Shown in pieces: positions 24,750 through 33,207 of a DNA stretch of 64,000 nt (position 1 is its first letter; the number at the start of each line of letters is the position of its first letter). The DNA lies in NCBI RefSeq assembly GCF_003418935.1, contig NZ_QVMT01000011.1, positions 353 through 64,352 of the forward strand, given 5' to 3'. Source of the DNA: Emticicia sp. C21. GTDB taxonomy: Bacteria > Bacteroidota > Bacteroidia > Cytophagales > Spirosomataceae. The notes beneath the pieces are model-generated. The model was not told the origin of the DNA, did not search any database, and saw nothing but the letters and a program-made list of their open reading frames with translations. Made by a program: the position numbers and the translations under genes.

Positions 24750-25466
24750 ATGAATATTATCACGCCAATTTTCCCTTGCAAGTCTTTAAGCGAACTATTA
24801 GAGTTTTACCAGACTTTAGGTTTTGAAGTAACTTACCATCAGAAAAACCCTAACCCTTATGCAATAGTTGAAAAGCGATGGATTCGATTCGATTTTTATG
24901 GAACAAAACATCATGTCCCGCTTAGGTGCTACCATACCTGCTATATCTTAACGGATGAAGCCGATGAATTGTACGAAGAATTTACCGATGCCCTACGTAA
25001 TAAATTCGGCAAGTTACCTACACGTGGATTACCAAGAATCAGTGCTATCAGAGACAAGTCTTATGGTGTCCGTGAGTTTATGTTTTCTGATATAGCAGGT
25101 AATTGTATCAGAATTGGCAGAAAAATCGACAAAATTGAAGAATATCCTAAAGAAATAGAAGAAGCCAATAAGCGACTGGCCTTAGCATTGGATTATGCTT
25201 ATAAATTGGAAGATGAAGTAGAGGAATATGAAAAAGCAAGTACCTTTCTTGACAAAGCAATTGAGCGCGATAAAAATAACCCTTGTCCGAATTTATACAG
25301 GGTCATACTTATCAGAGCCGATTTAGCCATTGAAAAAGAAGACTTCTTTACAGCTACGCAATTATTGAATGAAATTCAAAGTAGTAAATTTCTAAATGAT
25401 AACCCAAATGAATTTAAGACTGAATTACAAAGAGCAAAAGACTTACTAAAGAAGATAGGAGAATAA
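24750..25466 (+). CDS. VOC-fold protein with C-terminal helical repeats
   Basis: 238 residues. The N-terminal ~120 residues form a glyoxalase/bleomycin-resistance (VOC) domain (IFPCKSLSELLEFYQTLGFEVTY ... FMFSDIAGNCIRIGRK), the layout of bleomycin-binding and related proteins. Residues about 135-238 are an acidic helical region resembling two TPR-like repeats (ALDYAYKLEDEVEEYEKASTFLDKAIER). The start at 24750 opens directly on the VOC domain; an in-frame ATG at 24717 adds 11 residues. The ligand is unknown; resistance function is not established. Confidence 0.75.
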   Translation: MNIITPIFPCKSLSELLEFYQTLGFEVTYHQKNPNPYAIVEKRWIRFDFYGTKHHVPLRCYHTCYILTDEADELYEEFTDALRNKFGKLPTRGLPRISAIRDKSYGVREFMFSDIAGNCIRIGRKIDKIEEYPKEIEEANKRLALALDYAYKLEDEVEEYEKASTFLDKAIERDKNNPCPNLYRVILIRADLAIEKEDFFTATQLLNEIQSSKFLNDNPNEFKTELQRAKDLLKKIGE

Positions 25467-25481
25467 ACCCTATTTTCAGAT

Positions 25482-25511
25482 TTGGTCTGAATATTTTTTT
25501 CTTTACCTTTG
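25482..25511 (+). promoter_or_regulatory. Promoter with a long leader
   Basis: TTG (25482-25484), 19 bp, then TACCTTTG (25504-25511) is a well-formed promoter. The next gene starts at 25764, leaving about 245 bp of leader that contains three separate repeats or palindromes. It may drive the DHFR-fold gene or a short untranslated RNA. Confidence 0.55.
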
Positions 25512-25557
25512 TCCCAACAAATCTCGCGTAGAGCTAATCATGGTAACAATCGCCTAA

Positions 25558-25576
25558 GTTTGTCAAGCTGACAAAC
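25558..25576. repeat. Palindrome GTTTGTCA-AGC-TGACAAAC
   Basis: 8-bp perfect arms around three bases. A degenerate relative (gtttgtcaaaggctgacaat) lies near 10006-10025 before lepB, suggesting a dispersed intergenic motif. Confidence 0.6.
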
Positions 25577-25677
25577 CTCTAACAACTCTTCATTTTATAG
25601 CATAAAAGAGCATAAGTTCTTTCATGTAAATTTTTCATTTAAAAAATCTTATTTCCTAATATTTGTACTATGAACGA

Positions 25678-25696
25678 AGTAAATTTCAAATTTACT
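25678..25696. repeat. Palindrome AGTAAATTT-C-AAATTTACT
   Basis: Perfect 9-bp arms around one base, within the same intergenic leader. Confidence 0.6.
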
Positions 25697-25724
25697 ATTG
25701 TCCAAGTATATTAATTCCGCTTTA

Positions 25725-25744
25725 GGGTCGGACCGCCGATGCGG
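25725..25744 (-). repeat. GC-rich 20-bp dispersed repeat, copy 1
   Basis: On the minus strand this reads CCGCATCGGCGGTCCGACCC, identical over 20 bases to 33222-33241. It lies 20 bp upstream of the DHFR-fold gene in otherwise AT-rich DNA. Confidence 0.85.
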
Positions 25745-25763
25745 TTAGGGGCGTTTTACTATC

Positions 25764-26297
25764 ATGAGAAAAATAATCTATTACGTAGCAGTATCCGCAG
25801 ATGGATTTATCTCCGGACTCAATGATGATATTTCAGGATTCGTTCAGCAAGGTGAAGGTGTCAATCAATATTTTCAGGACTTAAAAGATTTTGACATCGT
25901 AATCATGGGTCGCAAAACCTACGAGTTTGGCTATAAATATGGTATGGAACCAGGCCAACCGGCATACCCGAATATGAAGCACTACATTTTTTCTGATTCT
26001 TTGATATTGGAGAATCCTCATGAAGATGTAAAAGTGCTCAATCGTGATTTAAAGCATATCGAAACGTTAAAATCAGAATCAGGTTCAGACATTTACTTAT
26101 GTGGAGGTGGTGAATTTGCAGGCTGGTTGTTGGATAATCAATTAATTGATGTGCTGAAAATAAAAGCTAACCCTGTAGTTTTAGGAGAGGGCATAAGACT
26201 TTTTGGTTCTTCCAAAAACAAAGTCCAACTTAATCGTATCAATCTACGTGAGTATGACAATAGTTTGAATGTTGTTACCTATGAGATTAGGTATTAA
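25764..26297 (+). CDS. Dihydrofolate-reductase-fold (RibD C-terminal) protein
   Basis: 177-residue NADPH-reductase-fold protein and distant paralogue of the protein at 4420. Conserved segments: YYVAVSADGFISG, FDIVIMGRKTYEFGY, HYIFSDSL, YLCGGGEFAGWLLDNQLIDVLKIKANPVVLGEGIRLFG. The deaminase domain is absent. The function of this group is not known. It stands alone, followed by a hairpin terminator. Confidence 0.87.
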   Translation: MRKIIYYVAVSADGFISGLNDDISGFVQQGEGVNQYFQDLKDFDIVIMGRKTYEFGYKYGMEPGQPAYPNMKHYIFSDSLILENPHEDVKVLNRDLKHIETLKSESGSDIYLCGGGEFAGWLLDNQLIDVLKIKANPVVLGEGIRLFGSSKNKVQLNRINLREYDNSLNVVTYEIRY

Positions 26298-26350
26298 ATT
26301 CTTGTAACTAACCATGGAGTTACCCTGATCGAACGTCGCTCGGTCCTGCA

Positions 26351-26400
26351 CTGAGTTTCACAGAGATTTACTTTGACTCCGTGAAACTCAGGGATTTTTT
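26351..26400 (+). terminator. Terminator after the DHFR-fold gene
   Basis: An 11-bp stem CTGAGTTTCAC (26351-26361) with 26381-26391, followed by GGATTTTTT. A second partial copy of the right arm (ctctgtgaaactccgtgg) follows at 26403-26420. The rest of the 26298-26611 gap shows a possible -7 box TAATTTTG at 26510-26517 and nothing else. Confidence 0.75.
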
Positions 26401-26611
26401 ACTCTGTGAAACTCCGTGGTTTAAACTTTTTTATAGACTAAGAATAAAAATATTATCATAGTAGAAAATATTTTCCAAATGCAATGTCCTTATTATTAGT
26501 CAATTATCTTAATTTTGCTAAAATTTTATATTTTTTTTTAATATTCTCTGTAACCATTCTCCCATTGCGCGGTTTCCACTTCGAATTTGATAACCAACAT
26601 ATCTTAAACGT

Positions 26612-27181
26612 GTGAATACACAAGATAATCTACTAATGCTCCAGGTAAAGGCTGGTGACCTCGACAAAATGGGTCTCCTGTTTGAGCGATACCATCGCCC
26701 TTTGTTTGGGTTTCTCTATCACATGACAAGTGATACCCAGACAAGCGAAGACCTGGTACAGAATGTATTTTATCGGATGTTGAAATACCGGCACACTTTT
26801 ACGGCTGAGGGTGAGTTTCATACCTGGATGTATCATTTAGCACGTAATGTGATAAATGATTCGTACAGACAAAACAAACATTCGATGCAGCATTACGATT
26901 TGGAGAAATATGCTGAGAGAGTTGGAGGAGGCGCAACAGCAGATGAAGAATTAGAAAAAAGACAAGAAACGGAAATGTTGCAACGAGCCATAGACAAATT
27001 AAGTCCTGAACATAAAGAAGTGTTGATTATGAGTCGTTATCAGGAATTAAAGTATGAAGAAATTGCAACAATTCTTAATACTACTGAAGGTGCCATAAAA
27101 GTAAGAGTGCACCGTGCCATGAATGAATTAAAAAAACATTATTTAAAAATTGAAAATGGAAGCAAAGCTCATGAATTGTGA
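26612..27181 (+). CDS. ECF-type RNA polymerase sigma factor
   Basis: 189-residue extracytoplasmic-function sigma factor. Region 2 (about 20-90) holds DTQTSEDLVQNVFYRMLKYRH and the -10 recognition helix FHTWMYHLARNVINDSYR. Region 4 (about 125-180) has LSPEHKEVLIMSRYQELKYEEIATIL and TTEGAIKVRVHRAMNELKK. The start is a GTG at 26612, which gives a natural N-terminus; the next ATG would begin at residue 9. It is followed by its probable anti-sigma, whose ATG overlaps this gene by 11 bp. Confidence 0.9.
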   Translation: MNTQDNLLMLQVKAGDLDKMGLLFERYHRPLFGFLYHMTSDTQTSEDLVQNVFYRMLKYRHTFTAEGEFHTWMYHLARNVINDSYRQNKHSMQHYDLEKYAERVGGGATADEELEKRQETEMLQRAIDKLSPEHKEVLIMSRYQELKYEEIATILNTTEGAIKVRVHRAMNELKKHYLKIENGSKAHEL

Positions 27182-28007
27182 ACACGCCAGTGAAATGATG
27201 GTAGATTGGTTAAATAACCAGATGCCGGCATCGGAGAGGGCAGCTTTTGAAGTCCACCTGAACGAGTGCCCCGATTGCCAGAGAGAATTAAAAGCTACCC
27301 GCCAGCTTTGGGATGTGATGGGCAGTGTAGCCGTACCGAAACCAAGCGATAACCTCCCGATTCAGTTTTACACGATGCTTGAGACCTTTAAAGGTACGGA
27401 GACCAAAAAGGTAAAGAAAACGGCTTTCTGGGAAGGTTTGAAACATAACCTGGAATCGTTTTTTACGCCAAAATTATTATTAAGAGTGTCTTATAGTATG
27501 TGTTTGCTCTTAATAGGTTTGGGAGGTGGCTATTTCTTAAGCAAACAACAAACCCCTGATTATCAGGTACAGATTGAGAAATTATCTGGTCAGGTACAGG
27601 AAATGAATGAGAAGATGATGCTGACGCTATTAGAGAAAGAGAACTCTTCTGCTACTGAACGTCTGCAAGCAGTAAGTTATACAAAAGAGATTGATAAGAT
27701 TGACGGACAGGTACTTGAAGCCCTACTAAGCACTCTTAATAACGACGAAAACGTAAACGTACGCTTAGTAACGTTAGAGGCATTAGCTCAACTGGCTGAT
27801 AACCCGAAAGTAAGAGAGGGTCTAGTGCAATCTATCTTAAAACAAGATACCCCACTGGTACAGGCCGCCTTGGCTGATGTAATGGTAAAACTGGAAGAAA
27901 AACGTTCTATTAAGCCATTACAGCGATTGTTGGAAAAAGACGATACCGATGTCATAGTCAAAACCAAAATTAAAGAGACCCTCAAGGCTTTATCTTACAG
28001 AGTATAA
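27171..28007 (+). CDS. Anti-sigma factor with zinc finger and HEAT-like repeats
   Basis: 278-residue single-pass membrane protein. The cytoplasmic N-terminus is a zinc-finger anti-sigma (zf-HC2) domain: Cys3 region, then HLNECPDC giving HxxxCxxC. One transmembrane helix lies at about 108-126 (SYSMCLLLIGLGGGYFL). Beyond a short coiled stretch, the rest is helical with HEAT-like repeats (VNVRLVTLEALAQLADNPKVREGLV, TPLVQAALADVMVKLEEK), probably on the outer side of the membrane. It should hold the ECF sigma inactive until a signal arrives. Start 27171 gives the usual M-N-C-E-H opening; 27156 is an alternative. Confidence 0.87.
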   Translation: MNCEHASEMMVDWLNNQMPASERAAFEVHLNECPDCQRELKATRQLWDVMGSVAVPKPSDNLPIQFYTMLETFKGTETKKVKKTAFWEGLKHNLESFFTPKLLLRVSYSMCLLLIGLGGGYFLSKQQTPDYQVQIEKLSGQVQEMNEKMMLTLLEKENSSATERLQAVSYTKEIDKIDGQVLEALLSTLNNDENVNVRLVTLEALAQLADNPKVREGLVQSILKQDTPLVQAALADVMVKLEEKRSIKPLQRLLEKDDTDVIVKTKIKETLKALSYRV

Positions 28008-28027
28008 AACAATAAACATACAAAATT

Positions 28028-28894
28028 ATGAAACCCTTATTAATCCTACTTTTAGCAGGAGTGGTGCTTGCTTGTGCCCCTGCTACGGCCCAGAAGCCGG
28101 AATTTAAAGAGCATCTCAGTAAACAATTTGACCTGAAAAAGCCTGCCAGCCAAACAGTACTAGCCATTGGCAACATCGACGGATTTATTAAGGTTGAAAG
28201 CTATTCTGGTAGTAAAGTGATGATTGAGATTGACAAAACAATTTCGGCTAAAACCCAGGAGATTGTGGATGAAGCCAAAAAAGAGTTTCAATTAGAATTT
28301 GAAGAAACAGGCGATAGTATTCTGGTTTATATAGCTGAACCCTGGAATACAAGACCTAATACACCAGGTAAAAATAGAGAATGGCGTCGTAAAATTGAGT
28401 ATCGTGCCACGCTGCATTATACGGTAAAAGTACCTGCCGATATTAATCTTCATGTATCGACTATCAATAATGGTGATATTGACGTGAAAAATGTAACAGG
28501 GTCTATCAAAGCTAATAATATTAACGGAGCTATTTCACTTGCCAATGCCAAAGGAGCTACTGATGTGCATACAATTAATGGCGATGTGACTATCAATTAT
28601 CTGACGAGCCCTCCTGAAAAATCATCTTATTATACCCTTAACGGGAATATCAGAGTTACTTATCCGGCTTCGTTCTCAGGAGATTTACAGTTCAAGAGTT
28701 TTAATGGAGAGTTCTTTACCGATTTCCCGGATACACAAGTATTAGCTCCCGAAGTTACCAAAAATATTGAGCATAAAAGCGACGGTACCGTCTACAAGCT
28801 CGACAAAAAGACCTCTATCCGCATAGGCAATGGAGGCAGAAAATTCAGATTTGAAACGTTCAACGGAAACATTTATATTAAAAAACAATCGTAA
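28028..28894 (+). CDS. DUF4097-type beta-helix protein 1
   Basis: 288-residue exported protein of the DUF4097 (putative adhesin, beta-helix) family. The N-terminus has a lipobox-like VVLAC at about 16 and also an alternative cleavage after TATAQ (22), so it is either a lipoprotein or soluble in the periplasm. The body repeats short strands with N-G-D/N-G-x turns: STINNGDIDVKNVTG, NINGAISLANAKG, TINGDVTINY, TLNGNIRVTY, SFNGEF, TFNGNIYIKK. It is third in the sigma/anti-sigma operon (20 bp gap) and probably a structural or sensing output of it. Confidence 0.85.
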   Translation: MKPLLILLLAGVVLACAPATAQKPEFKEHLSKQFDLKKPASQTVLAIGNIDGFIKVESYSGSKVMIEIDKTISAKTQEIVDEAKKEFQLEFEETGDSILVYIAEPWNTRPNTPGKNREWRRKIEYRATLHYTVKVPADINLHVSTINNGDIDVKNVTGSIKANNINGAISLANAKGATDVHTINGDVTINYLTSPPEKSSYYTLNGNIRVTYPASFSGDLQFKSFNGEFFTDFPDTQVLAPEVTKNIEHKSDGTVYKLDKKTSIRIGNGGRKFRFETFNGNIYIKKQS

Positions 28895-28896
28895 AA

Positions 28897-29727
28897 ATGA
28901 AAAATAGTAAAGTAATCATCGCAGTCTTAGTGCTAATGTCACTTATTAAAATCACGCCAACATTTGCTCAGAACGAAATCAAAGAACAGTTGGTAGTACC
29001 ACTAAGCGACCCGGCCAAATCAGGGTCATTAAATGTAGGTTTAATCAATGGCTCTATTAAAGTAACAGGATATGCCGGAAAAGAAGTTGTTATTGACGCA
29101 GAAACTACTCCTGTAACTAATAAAAAGGAGAAAGTTGACGAATCAGCCTCAGGTATGAAACGCATCACGCCACGTGGTGGTCTTGAATTGTCGGCCGAAG
29201 AGAAAAATAATAAGGTGAATGTAAATTCAAGTTCTCACCGTCAGCCTGTTAATTTATCTATTAAAGTTCCTCAACAATTTTCTTTAAAAGTAAGTACGAT
29301 CAATCATGGCGACATTGTGATTGATAATATAACCGGAGAATTGGAGATTAATAATGTAAATGGCGATATTACTATGACCAACGTAGCAGGTTCAGCTGTT
29401 GCCAATACGGTAAACGGTGTTATTAAAGCCAATTTCAAAACTGTTACTGACTCACCAATGGCCTTCACTACACTTAATGGCAATATAGATATTACTTTTC
29501 CTGCTGCCGTTAAGATGAATGCTAAAGTGAAATCAGACCGCGGTGAAGTATACAGTGATTTTGATATGGATATCGACAAAACAGTACCAAAAGGTGTTAG
29601 AAACAACCAGAATGGTATGTACAAAGTAAGTATAGAAGAGTGGATTCAAGGCAAAGTGAATGGTGGTGGTAGCGAAGTAATGATGAAAAATATGCACGGA
29701 AATATTTATATCCGTAAAGCGAAATAA
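28897..29727 (+). CDS. DUF4097-type beta-helix protein 2
   Basis: 276-residue exported paralogue of the preceding protein, starting 2 bp after its stop. The signal peptide cleaves near PTFAQ (25). The same ladder of turns is present: STINHGDIVIDNITG, NVNGDITMTNVAG, TVNGVIKANF, TLNGNIDITF and the closing NMHGNIYIRK. Two unequal beta-helix proteins in series could form a heterodimer or stacked fibre. Last gene of the sigma-factor operon. Confidence 0.85.
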   Translation: MKNSKVIIAVLVLMSLIKITPTFAQNEIKEQLVVPLSDPAKSGSLNVGLINGSIKVTGYAGKEVVIDAETTPVTNKKEKVDESASGMKRITPRGGLELSAEEKNNKVNVNSSSHRQPVNLSIKVPQQFSLKVSTINHGDIVIDNITGELEINNVNGDITMTNVAGSAVANTVNGVIKANFKTVTDSPMAFTTLNGNIDITFPAAVKMNAKVKSDRGEVYSDFDMDIDKTVPKGVRNNQNGMYKVSIEEWIQGKVNGGGSEVMMKNMHGNIYIRKAK

Positions 29728-29768
29728 TATAGCTTCATGCTGCCCCTTACAAAATTATGAAAAAGCAA

Positions 29769-29797
29769 GTACTCCGGCCGGTTACCGGCCGGAGTAC
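29769..29797. repeat. GC-rich perfect hairpin
   Basis: 13-bp perfect arms GTACTCCGGCCGG / CCGGCCGGAGTAC around TTA. Very GC-rich for its surroundings and without a following T run, so it is a poor terminator. It lies 42 bp after the DUF4097 operon and may be a dispersed repeat copy. A chance 66-codon frame across it is not a gene. Confidence 0.8.
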
Positions 29798-29910
29798 ACA
29801 ATTACTAAAGATTTTTATTGGTTTATGTCTGCACAACTTAGCTTATTTTAAAAATCCTTCTTTGAAACGCAAATTAAACCCTACCCTTAAACTATTCTCA
29901 GAACTGTGTC

Positions 29911-29918
29911 TAACTTTG
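29911..29918 (+). promoter_or_regulatory. -7 box for the serine hydrolase gene
   Basis: TAACTTTG matches TAnnTTTG, 85 bp upstream of the start at 30004. The -33 position holds TTA rather than TTG. Confidence 0.4.
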
Positions 29919-30003
29919 TGCGTAGAATTTAGTAATAACCTTTTCAAATGCCCATAATCACTGTTCGGCAACGCCTTGACCAGTTATTCTTAAGCTACCA
30001 ACA

Positions 30004-31428
30004 ATGAAAAAAACACTAATCACCCTAACTGCAATCATTAGCCTCTGTTTTACGGCTTATGCCCAAAAAATAAAAATACCAAGCAAAAGCCAGAAGATTA
30101 ATACTTTCATGTCAACCATCAACCAGGATGGTCAGTTTTCAGGAGCACTGCTCGTAGCAGACAATGGGAAAATCATTTATAAGAAAGGTTTTGGTTATGC
30201 CGACAGAAAAAGCAAAGAACCCTTTATCACAGACACGCCATGCTATATCGGTTCGGTAAGTAAGCAGTTTACAGCGATGGGAATTATGATCCTGGAAGAG
30301 AAAGGAAAGCTAGAATATAATCAATCTATCCGTGCCTACTTTCCTGAGTTACCAGAGTTCATGCAACCAATCACAATTCTACATCTTTTACATCATGCTT
30401 CTGGCTTGGCTCTTTTTGGAGATTTTCCTGATATGAATGAAAAAGATGTTTTTGGTATCCTCCTGAAGCAACAAGGTTTACGATTCAATCCAGGTGAAAA
30501 ATTTGAATACTGCAATGCCGGATACACCTTGTTAGGACTGATTATAGAAAAAATATCAGGTGAAACGCTTAATGATTTTCTGACCAGCAATGTATTTACA
30601 CCAATAGGAATGAAAAACACTTATGTAAATAGTGCAGCATTAAGGAATAAAAAAAGGGCGGTAGGTTATTATGTCTTTGGTGATGAATATAATTATGATA
30701 CTTTCATCGGTGGAGCGGCATCAGTAGTATCTACTGTAAATGACCTTTATTTGTGGGATAAAATGCTATATGAATCAACTATTGTTTCAAGGAAGACCTT
30801 AGAAAAAGCCTTTGCATCTGACAAGTTTACGAATCAGGATGATATGTATGGGAAGAAAGGCTATGGTTTTGGTTGGTTTGTTTCAGAAAACGAAGGCAAA
30901 AAGATTATACAACACGATGGCGGATTCGGTGGCTTTCGTTCATACATTGAGCGTCAGCCTGAGCAACATAGTACCATTATTTTTATCAGCAATGTTCGCC
31001 ATTCAATCACAGGAGAATTGCGTGAGGGAATCAATAATATATTAGAAGGGAAATCTTATACTGTGCCAAAAAGATCATGGGCCAATAAGATTATTGAAGA
31101 ATCGAATATGGCAGGAATGGCTCAGGCAATCGCTGATTTTAAGCTTATTAAAAATACTAAGGCCAGTAGTCGATATTATTTTAGTGAAAGTGAAGTTAAT
31201 TCCTTGAGTTATTATTTAATGAACAATAAACGAGTAAATGACGCTATTCAGTTTTTTACCTTAAATACGGAAGAAAATCCTAATTCTTCCAATGCCTTTG
31301 ATAGCTTGGGTGAGGCTTATATGACTGCAGGAAATAAAGAACTGGCTATCAGTAATTATAAAAAATCGCTACAGTTGAATCCGCTTAACAATAATGCAAA
31401 GCAGATGATTGAGAAATTAGGTAAGTAA
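30004..31428 (+). CDS. Serine hydrolase, beta-lactamase family, with TPR tail
   Basis: 474-residue exported protein. Signal peptide MKKTLITLTAIISLCFTAYAQ. The PF00144 domain has SVSK (Ser84, Lys87), YCN (Tyr169) and HDGGFGG (304-310). After a linker, residues about 405-474 form tetratricopeptide-like helices (NDAIQFFTLNTEENPNSSNAFDSLGEAYMTAGNKELAISNY), a fusion common in Bacteroidota homologues. It is probably a peptidase or esterase with a protein-docking tail; no specific substrate is known. Confidence 0.88.
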   Translation: MKKTLITLTAIISLCFTAYAQKIKIPSKSQKINTFMSTINQDGQFSGALLVADNGKIIYKKGFGYADRKSKEPFITDTPCYIGSVSKQFTAMGIMILEEKGKLEYNQSIRAYFPELPEFMQPITILHLLHHASGLALFGDFPDMNEKDVFGILLKQQGLRFNPGEKFEYCNAGYTLLGLIIEKISGETLNDFLTSNVFTPIGMKNTYVNSAALRNKKRAVGYYVFGDEYNYDTFIGGAASVVSTVNDLYLWDKMLYESTIVSRKTLEKAFASDKFTNQDDMYGKKGYGFGWFVSENEGKKIIQHDGGFGGFRSYIERQPEQHSTIIFISNVRHSITGELREGINNILEGKSYTVPKRSWANKIIEESNMAGMAQAIADFKLIKNTKASSRYYFSESEVNSLSYYLMNNKRVNDAIQFFTLNTEENPNSSNAFDSLGEAYMTAGNKELAISNYKKSLQLNPLNNNAKQMIEKLGK

Positions 31429-31509
31429 AATTTTAATATCCAGCGAAGCTTCGATTATAACATTTCATAATAATTACACGTTATTGGATGGAATTAATCA
31501 AGGAAGAAA

Positions 31510-31998
31510 TTGAAAACTAAACGTATTATATTACTCCAGTTATTAGGCATTTTGCTAATAGGTTATCTTACGCCTTCATGCGCACAAAGTCCTACTTCTG
31601 ACGAAGATTTCTCTGTTATGGAACAAGAGATATTGCAAGAGGTAAATACTTACAGAGCCAGCAAAAGACTAAAACCTTTACAAATGGTAGAACTCATTAC
31701 CGATGCCGCTACGAAGCATAGCAAAGATATGGGCAGGGGAAGAGTACCATTCGGACACGATGGCTTTGATAACCGTATGGATAAAGTCATGCGCAAAATA
31801 GACAATGCCAATGCCTGTGCTGAAAACGTTGCTTTTGGCAAATTCACAGCCAAAGAGGTAGTAAAAAGATGGATACAGAGCCCGGGTCATAAAAAGAATA
31901 TTGAAGGTAATTATAACCTCACGGGAATAGGAGTAGTGCGAGGCAAAGATGGTTATCCATATTTTACACAGATATTTATTAACCAGCGAGCGATGTGA
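31510..31998 (+). CDS. CAP-domain (SCP/PR1-like) lipoprotein
   Basis: 162-residue lipoprotein: signal peptide with lipobox LTPSC (about 24), then a CAP domain. Cavity residues are present: His in PFGHDGF, Glu in ACAENVAFG and His in QSPGHKKNI. Bacterial CAP proteins are extracellular with poorly known roles (sterol or lipid binding, protease-like in a few). The start is a TTG at 31510, required because the next in-frame ATG falls after the signal peptide; an AAGGAAG stretch six bases upstream is one of the few Shine-Dalgarno-like sequences here. A strong terminator follows. Confidence 0.82.
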   Translation: MKTKRIILLQLLGILLIGYLTPSCAQSPTSDEDFSVMEQEILQEVNTYRASKRLKPLQMVELITDAATKHSKDMGRGRVPFGHDGFDNRMDKVMRKIDNANACAENVAFGKFTAKEVVKRWIQSPGHKKNIEGNYNLTGIGVVRGKDGYPYFTQIFINQRAM

Positions 31999-32017
31999 TA
32001 GGATAATGTTTATAGGG

Positions 32018-32048
32018 AAATCCCTGCCAGAAATGGCAGGGATTTTTT
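32018..32048 (+). terminator. Terminator after the CAP lipoprotein
   Basis: A 12-bp perfect stem AAATCCCTGCCA (32018-32029) with 32034-32045, GAAA tetraloop, then a T run. Confidence 0.9.
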
Positions 32049-32057
32049 GTTCCGTAG

Positions 32058-32077
32058 AGACGGAATGCATTCCGTCT
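32058..32077. repeat. Perfect 20-bp palindrome
   Basis: AGACGGAATGCATTCCGTCT. Palindromes of this kind (GTAGAGAC...GTCTC) are, from memory, scattered through many Bacteroidota genomes between genes. It follows directly on the terminator. Confidence 0.75.
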
Positions 32078-32259
32078 TCATTGGTCTATGAAATCCAATA
32101 AATTACTTTTAAGATTTTCATCTTAATAAATAATTTACCTGAAATTCAGAGTGGGGAGTGGCCGCAAGCGTAGCATCTTTACGTAAAAATTTAAAAAAAC
32201 TCATAATTTTTCAGTCTATAAATTGTACTTCTATCAGAATTATTTTACTAATTTTAAGC

Positions 32260-33189
32260 ATGAACAGAAGAAATTTTATAGGCACAGCCATAACTGGTAG
32301 TATTTTAGCAAAAAATAATATTGTTTTTGCCAAACCAGCCAATGATATGAAAATCAGTGTATTTTCTAAAACTCTCCATTGGATTCCTGACTACAACAAA
32401 CTGGCCGAGACCGTTTCTGAAATCGGTTTCGATGGCATTGATTTAACTGTCCGTCCTGATGGACATGTTCTCCCAGAGCGAGTAGCTGAAGACTTACCCA
32501 AAGTAGTAGAAGCCTGCAAAAAGGCGAATATAGGTGTGCCGATGATAGTAACTAATATTCTGGAAGCTAACCCGATTACTGAATTGGTATTGAAAACAGC
32601 TTCTTCTTTGGGAATCAAGCACTACCGGATGGGTTGGTATGGCTTTGATGTTAAAAAAGACATTCTTACGCAGGTAGCTTCGTTTGAAGAGAAAATGAGG
32701 GGAGTAGCTGCCTTGAATAAGAAATATAATATTTCAGGCGAATACCAGAATCACGCAGGTTTATTCTTAGGGGCCTCTGTCTGGGATTTTGAGCCTATTC
32801 TGAAAAAAATCAACTCACCGCTATTAGGTTGCCAGTATGATGTGCACCATGCTACGCACGAAAGTGAAACATCGTGGGAAATTGGTTTCAGAATTATTGA
32901 GCCTTATATCAAATCAATAGCCATTAAAGATTTCAGACGTGTATTGAAAGATGGCAAGCTGGTAAAAGAAGGCTGTCCACTTGGACAAGGCGTAGTGAAC
33001 TTTAGCAAATACTTAGGATTACTAAAGCAATATAATGTCTCTGTACCTATCACCATGCACTTTGAGTACAAATTAGGTGGTGCAGAAAACGGTGCTAAAA
33101 CAATTACTGTTGAACCTAAAGAAGTTACCTCAGCCATGAAGAAAGACCTGGCAGTCTTTAAAGGCTGGCTGAAAGATACTGGTTTGTAA
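32260..33189 (+). CDS. Sugar-phosphate isomerase/epimerase-type TIM barrel 1
   Basis: 309-residue protein of the xylose-isomerase-like TIM-barrel superfamily (AP endonuclease family 2). The N-terminus NRRNFIGTAITGSILAKNN resembles a Tat signal, implying export of a folded, metal-bound enzyme. The barrel runs from KISVFSKTLHWI to MHFEYKLGG; likely metal ligands include Glu in GEYQNHAG, Asp/His in QYDVHHATHE and His/Glu in MHFEYK. The start at 32260 (Tat-like motif) is chosen over a longer frame from 32158. It begins the sugar-acid operon; the substrate is unknown. Confidence 0.82.
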   Translation: MNRRNFIGTAITGSILAKNNIVFAKPANDMKISVFSKTLHWIPDYNKLAETVSEIGFDGIDLTVRPDGHVLPERVAEDLPKVVEACKKANIGVPMIVTNILEANPITELVLKTASSLGIKHYRMGWYGFDVKKDILTQVASFEEKMRGVAALNKKYNISGEYQNHAGLFLGASVWDFEPILKKINSPLLGCQYDVHHATHESETSWEIGFRIIEPYIKSIAIKDFRRVLKDGKLVKEGCPLGQGVVNFSKYLGLLKQYNVSVPITMHFEYKLGGAENGAKTITVEPKEVTSAMKKDLAVFKGWLKDTGL

Positions 33190-33207
33190 AAGAATTTTCA
33201 CCCCACT

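Noticed and set aside
29757-29957. 66-codon open frame after the DUF4097 operon
   Set aside because: It runs through the GC-rich hairpin and an AT-rich spacer; the product is low in recognisable features and resembles translated repeat DNA.
32158-32259. N-terminal extension of the first TIM-barrel protein
   Set aside because: A Tat-type N-terminus begins at 32260; the upstream codons look like untranslated leader.
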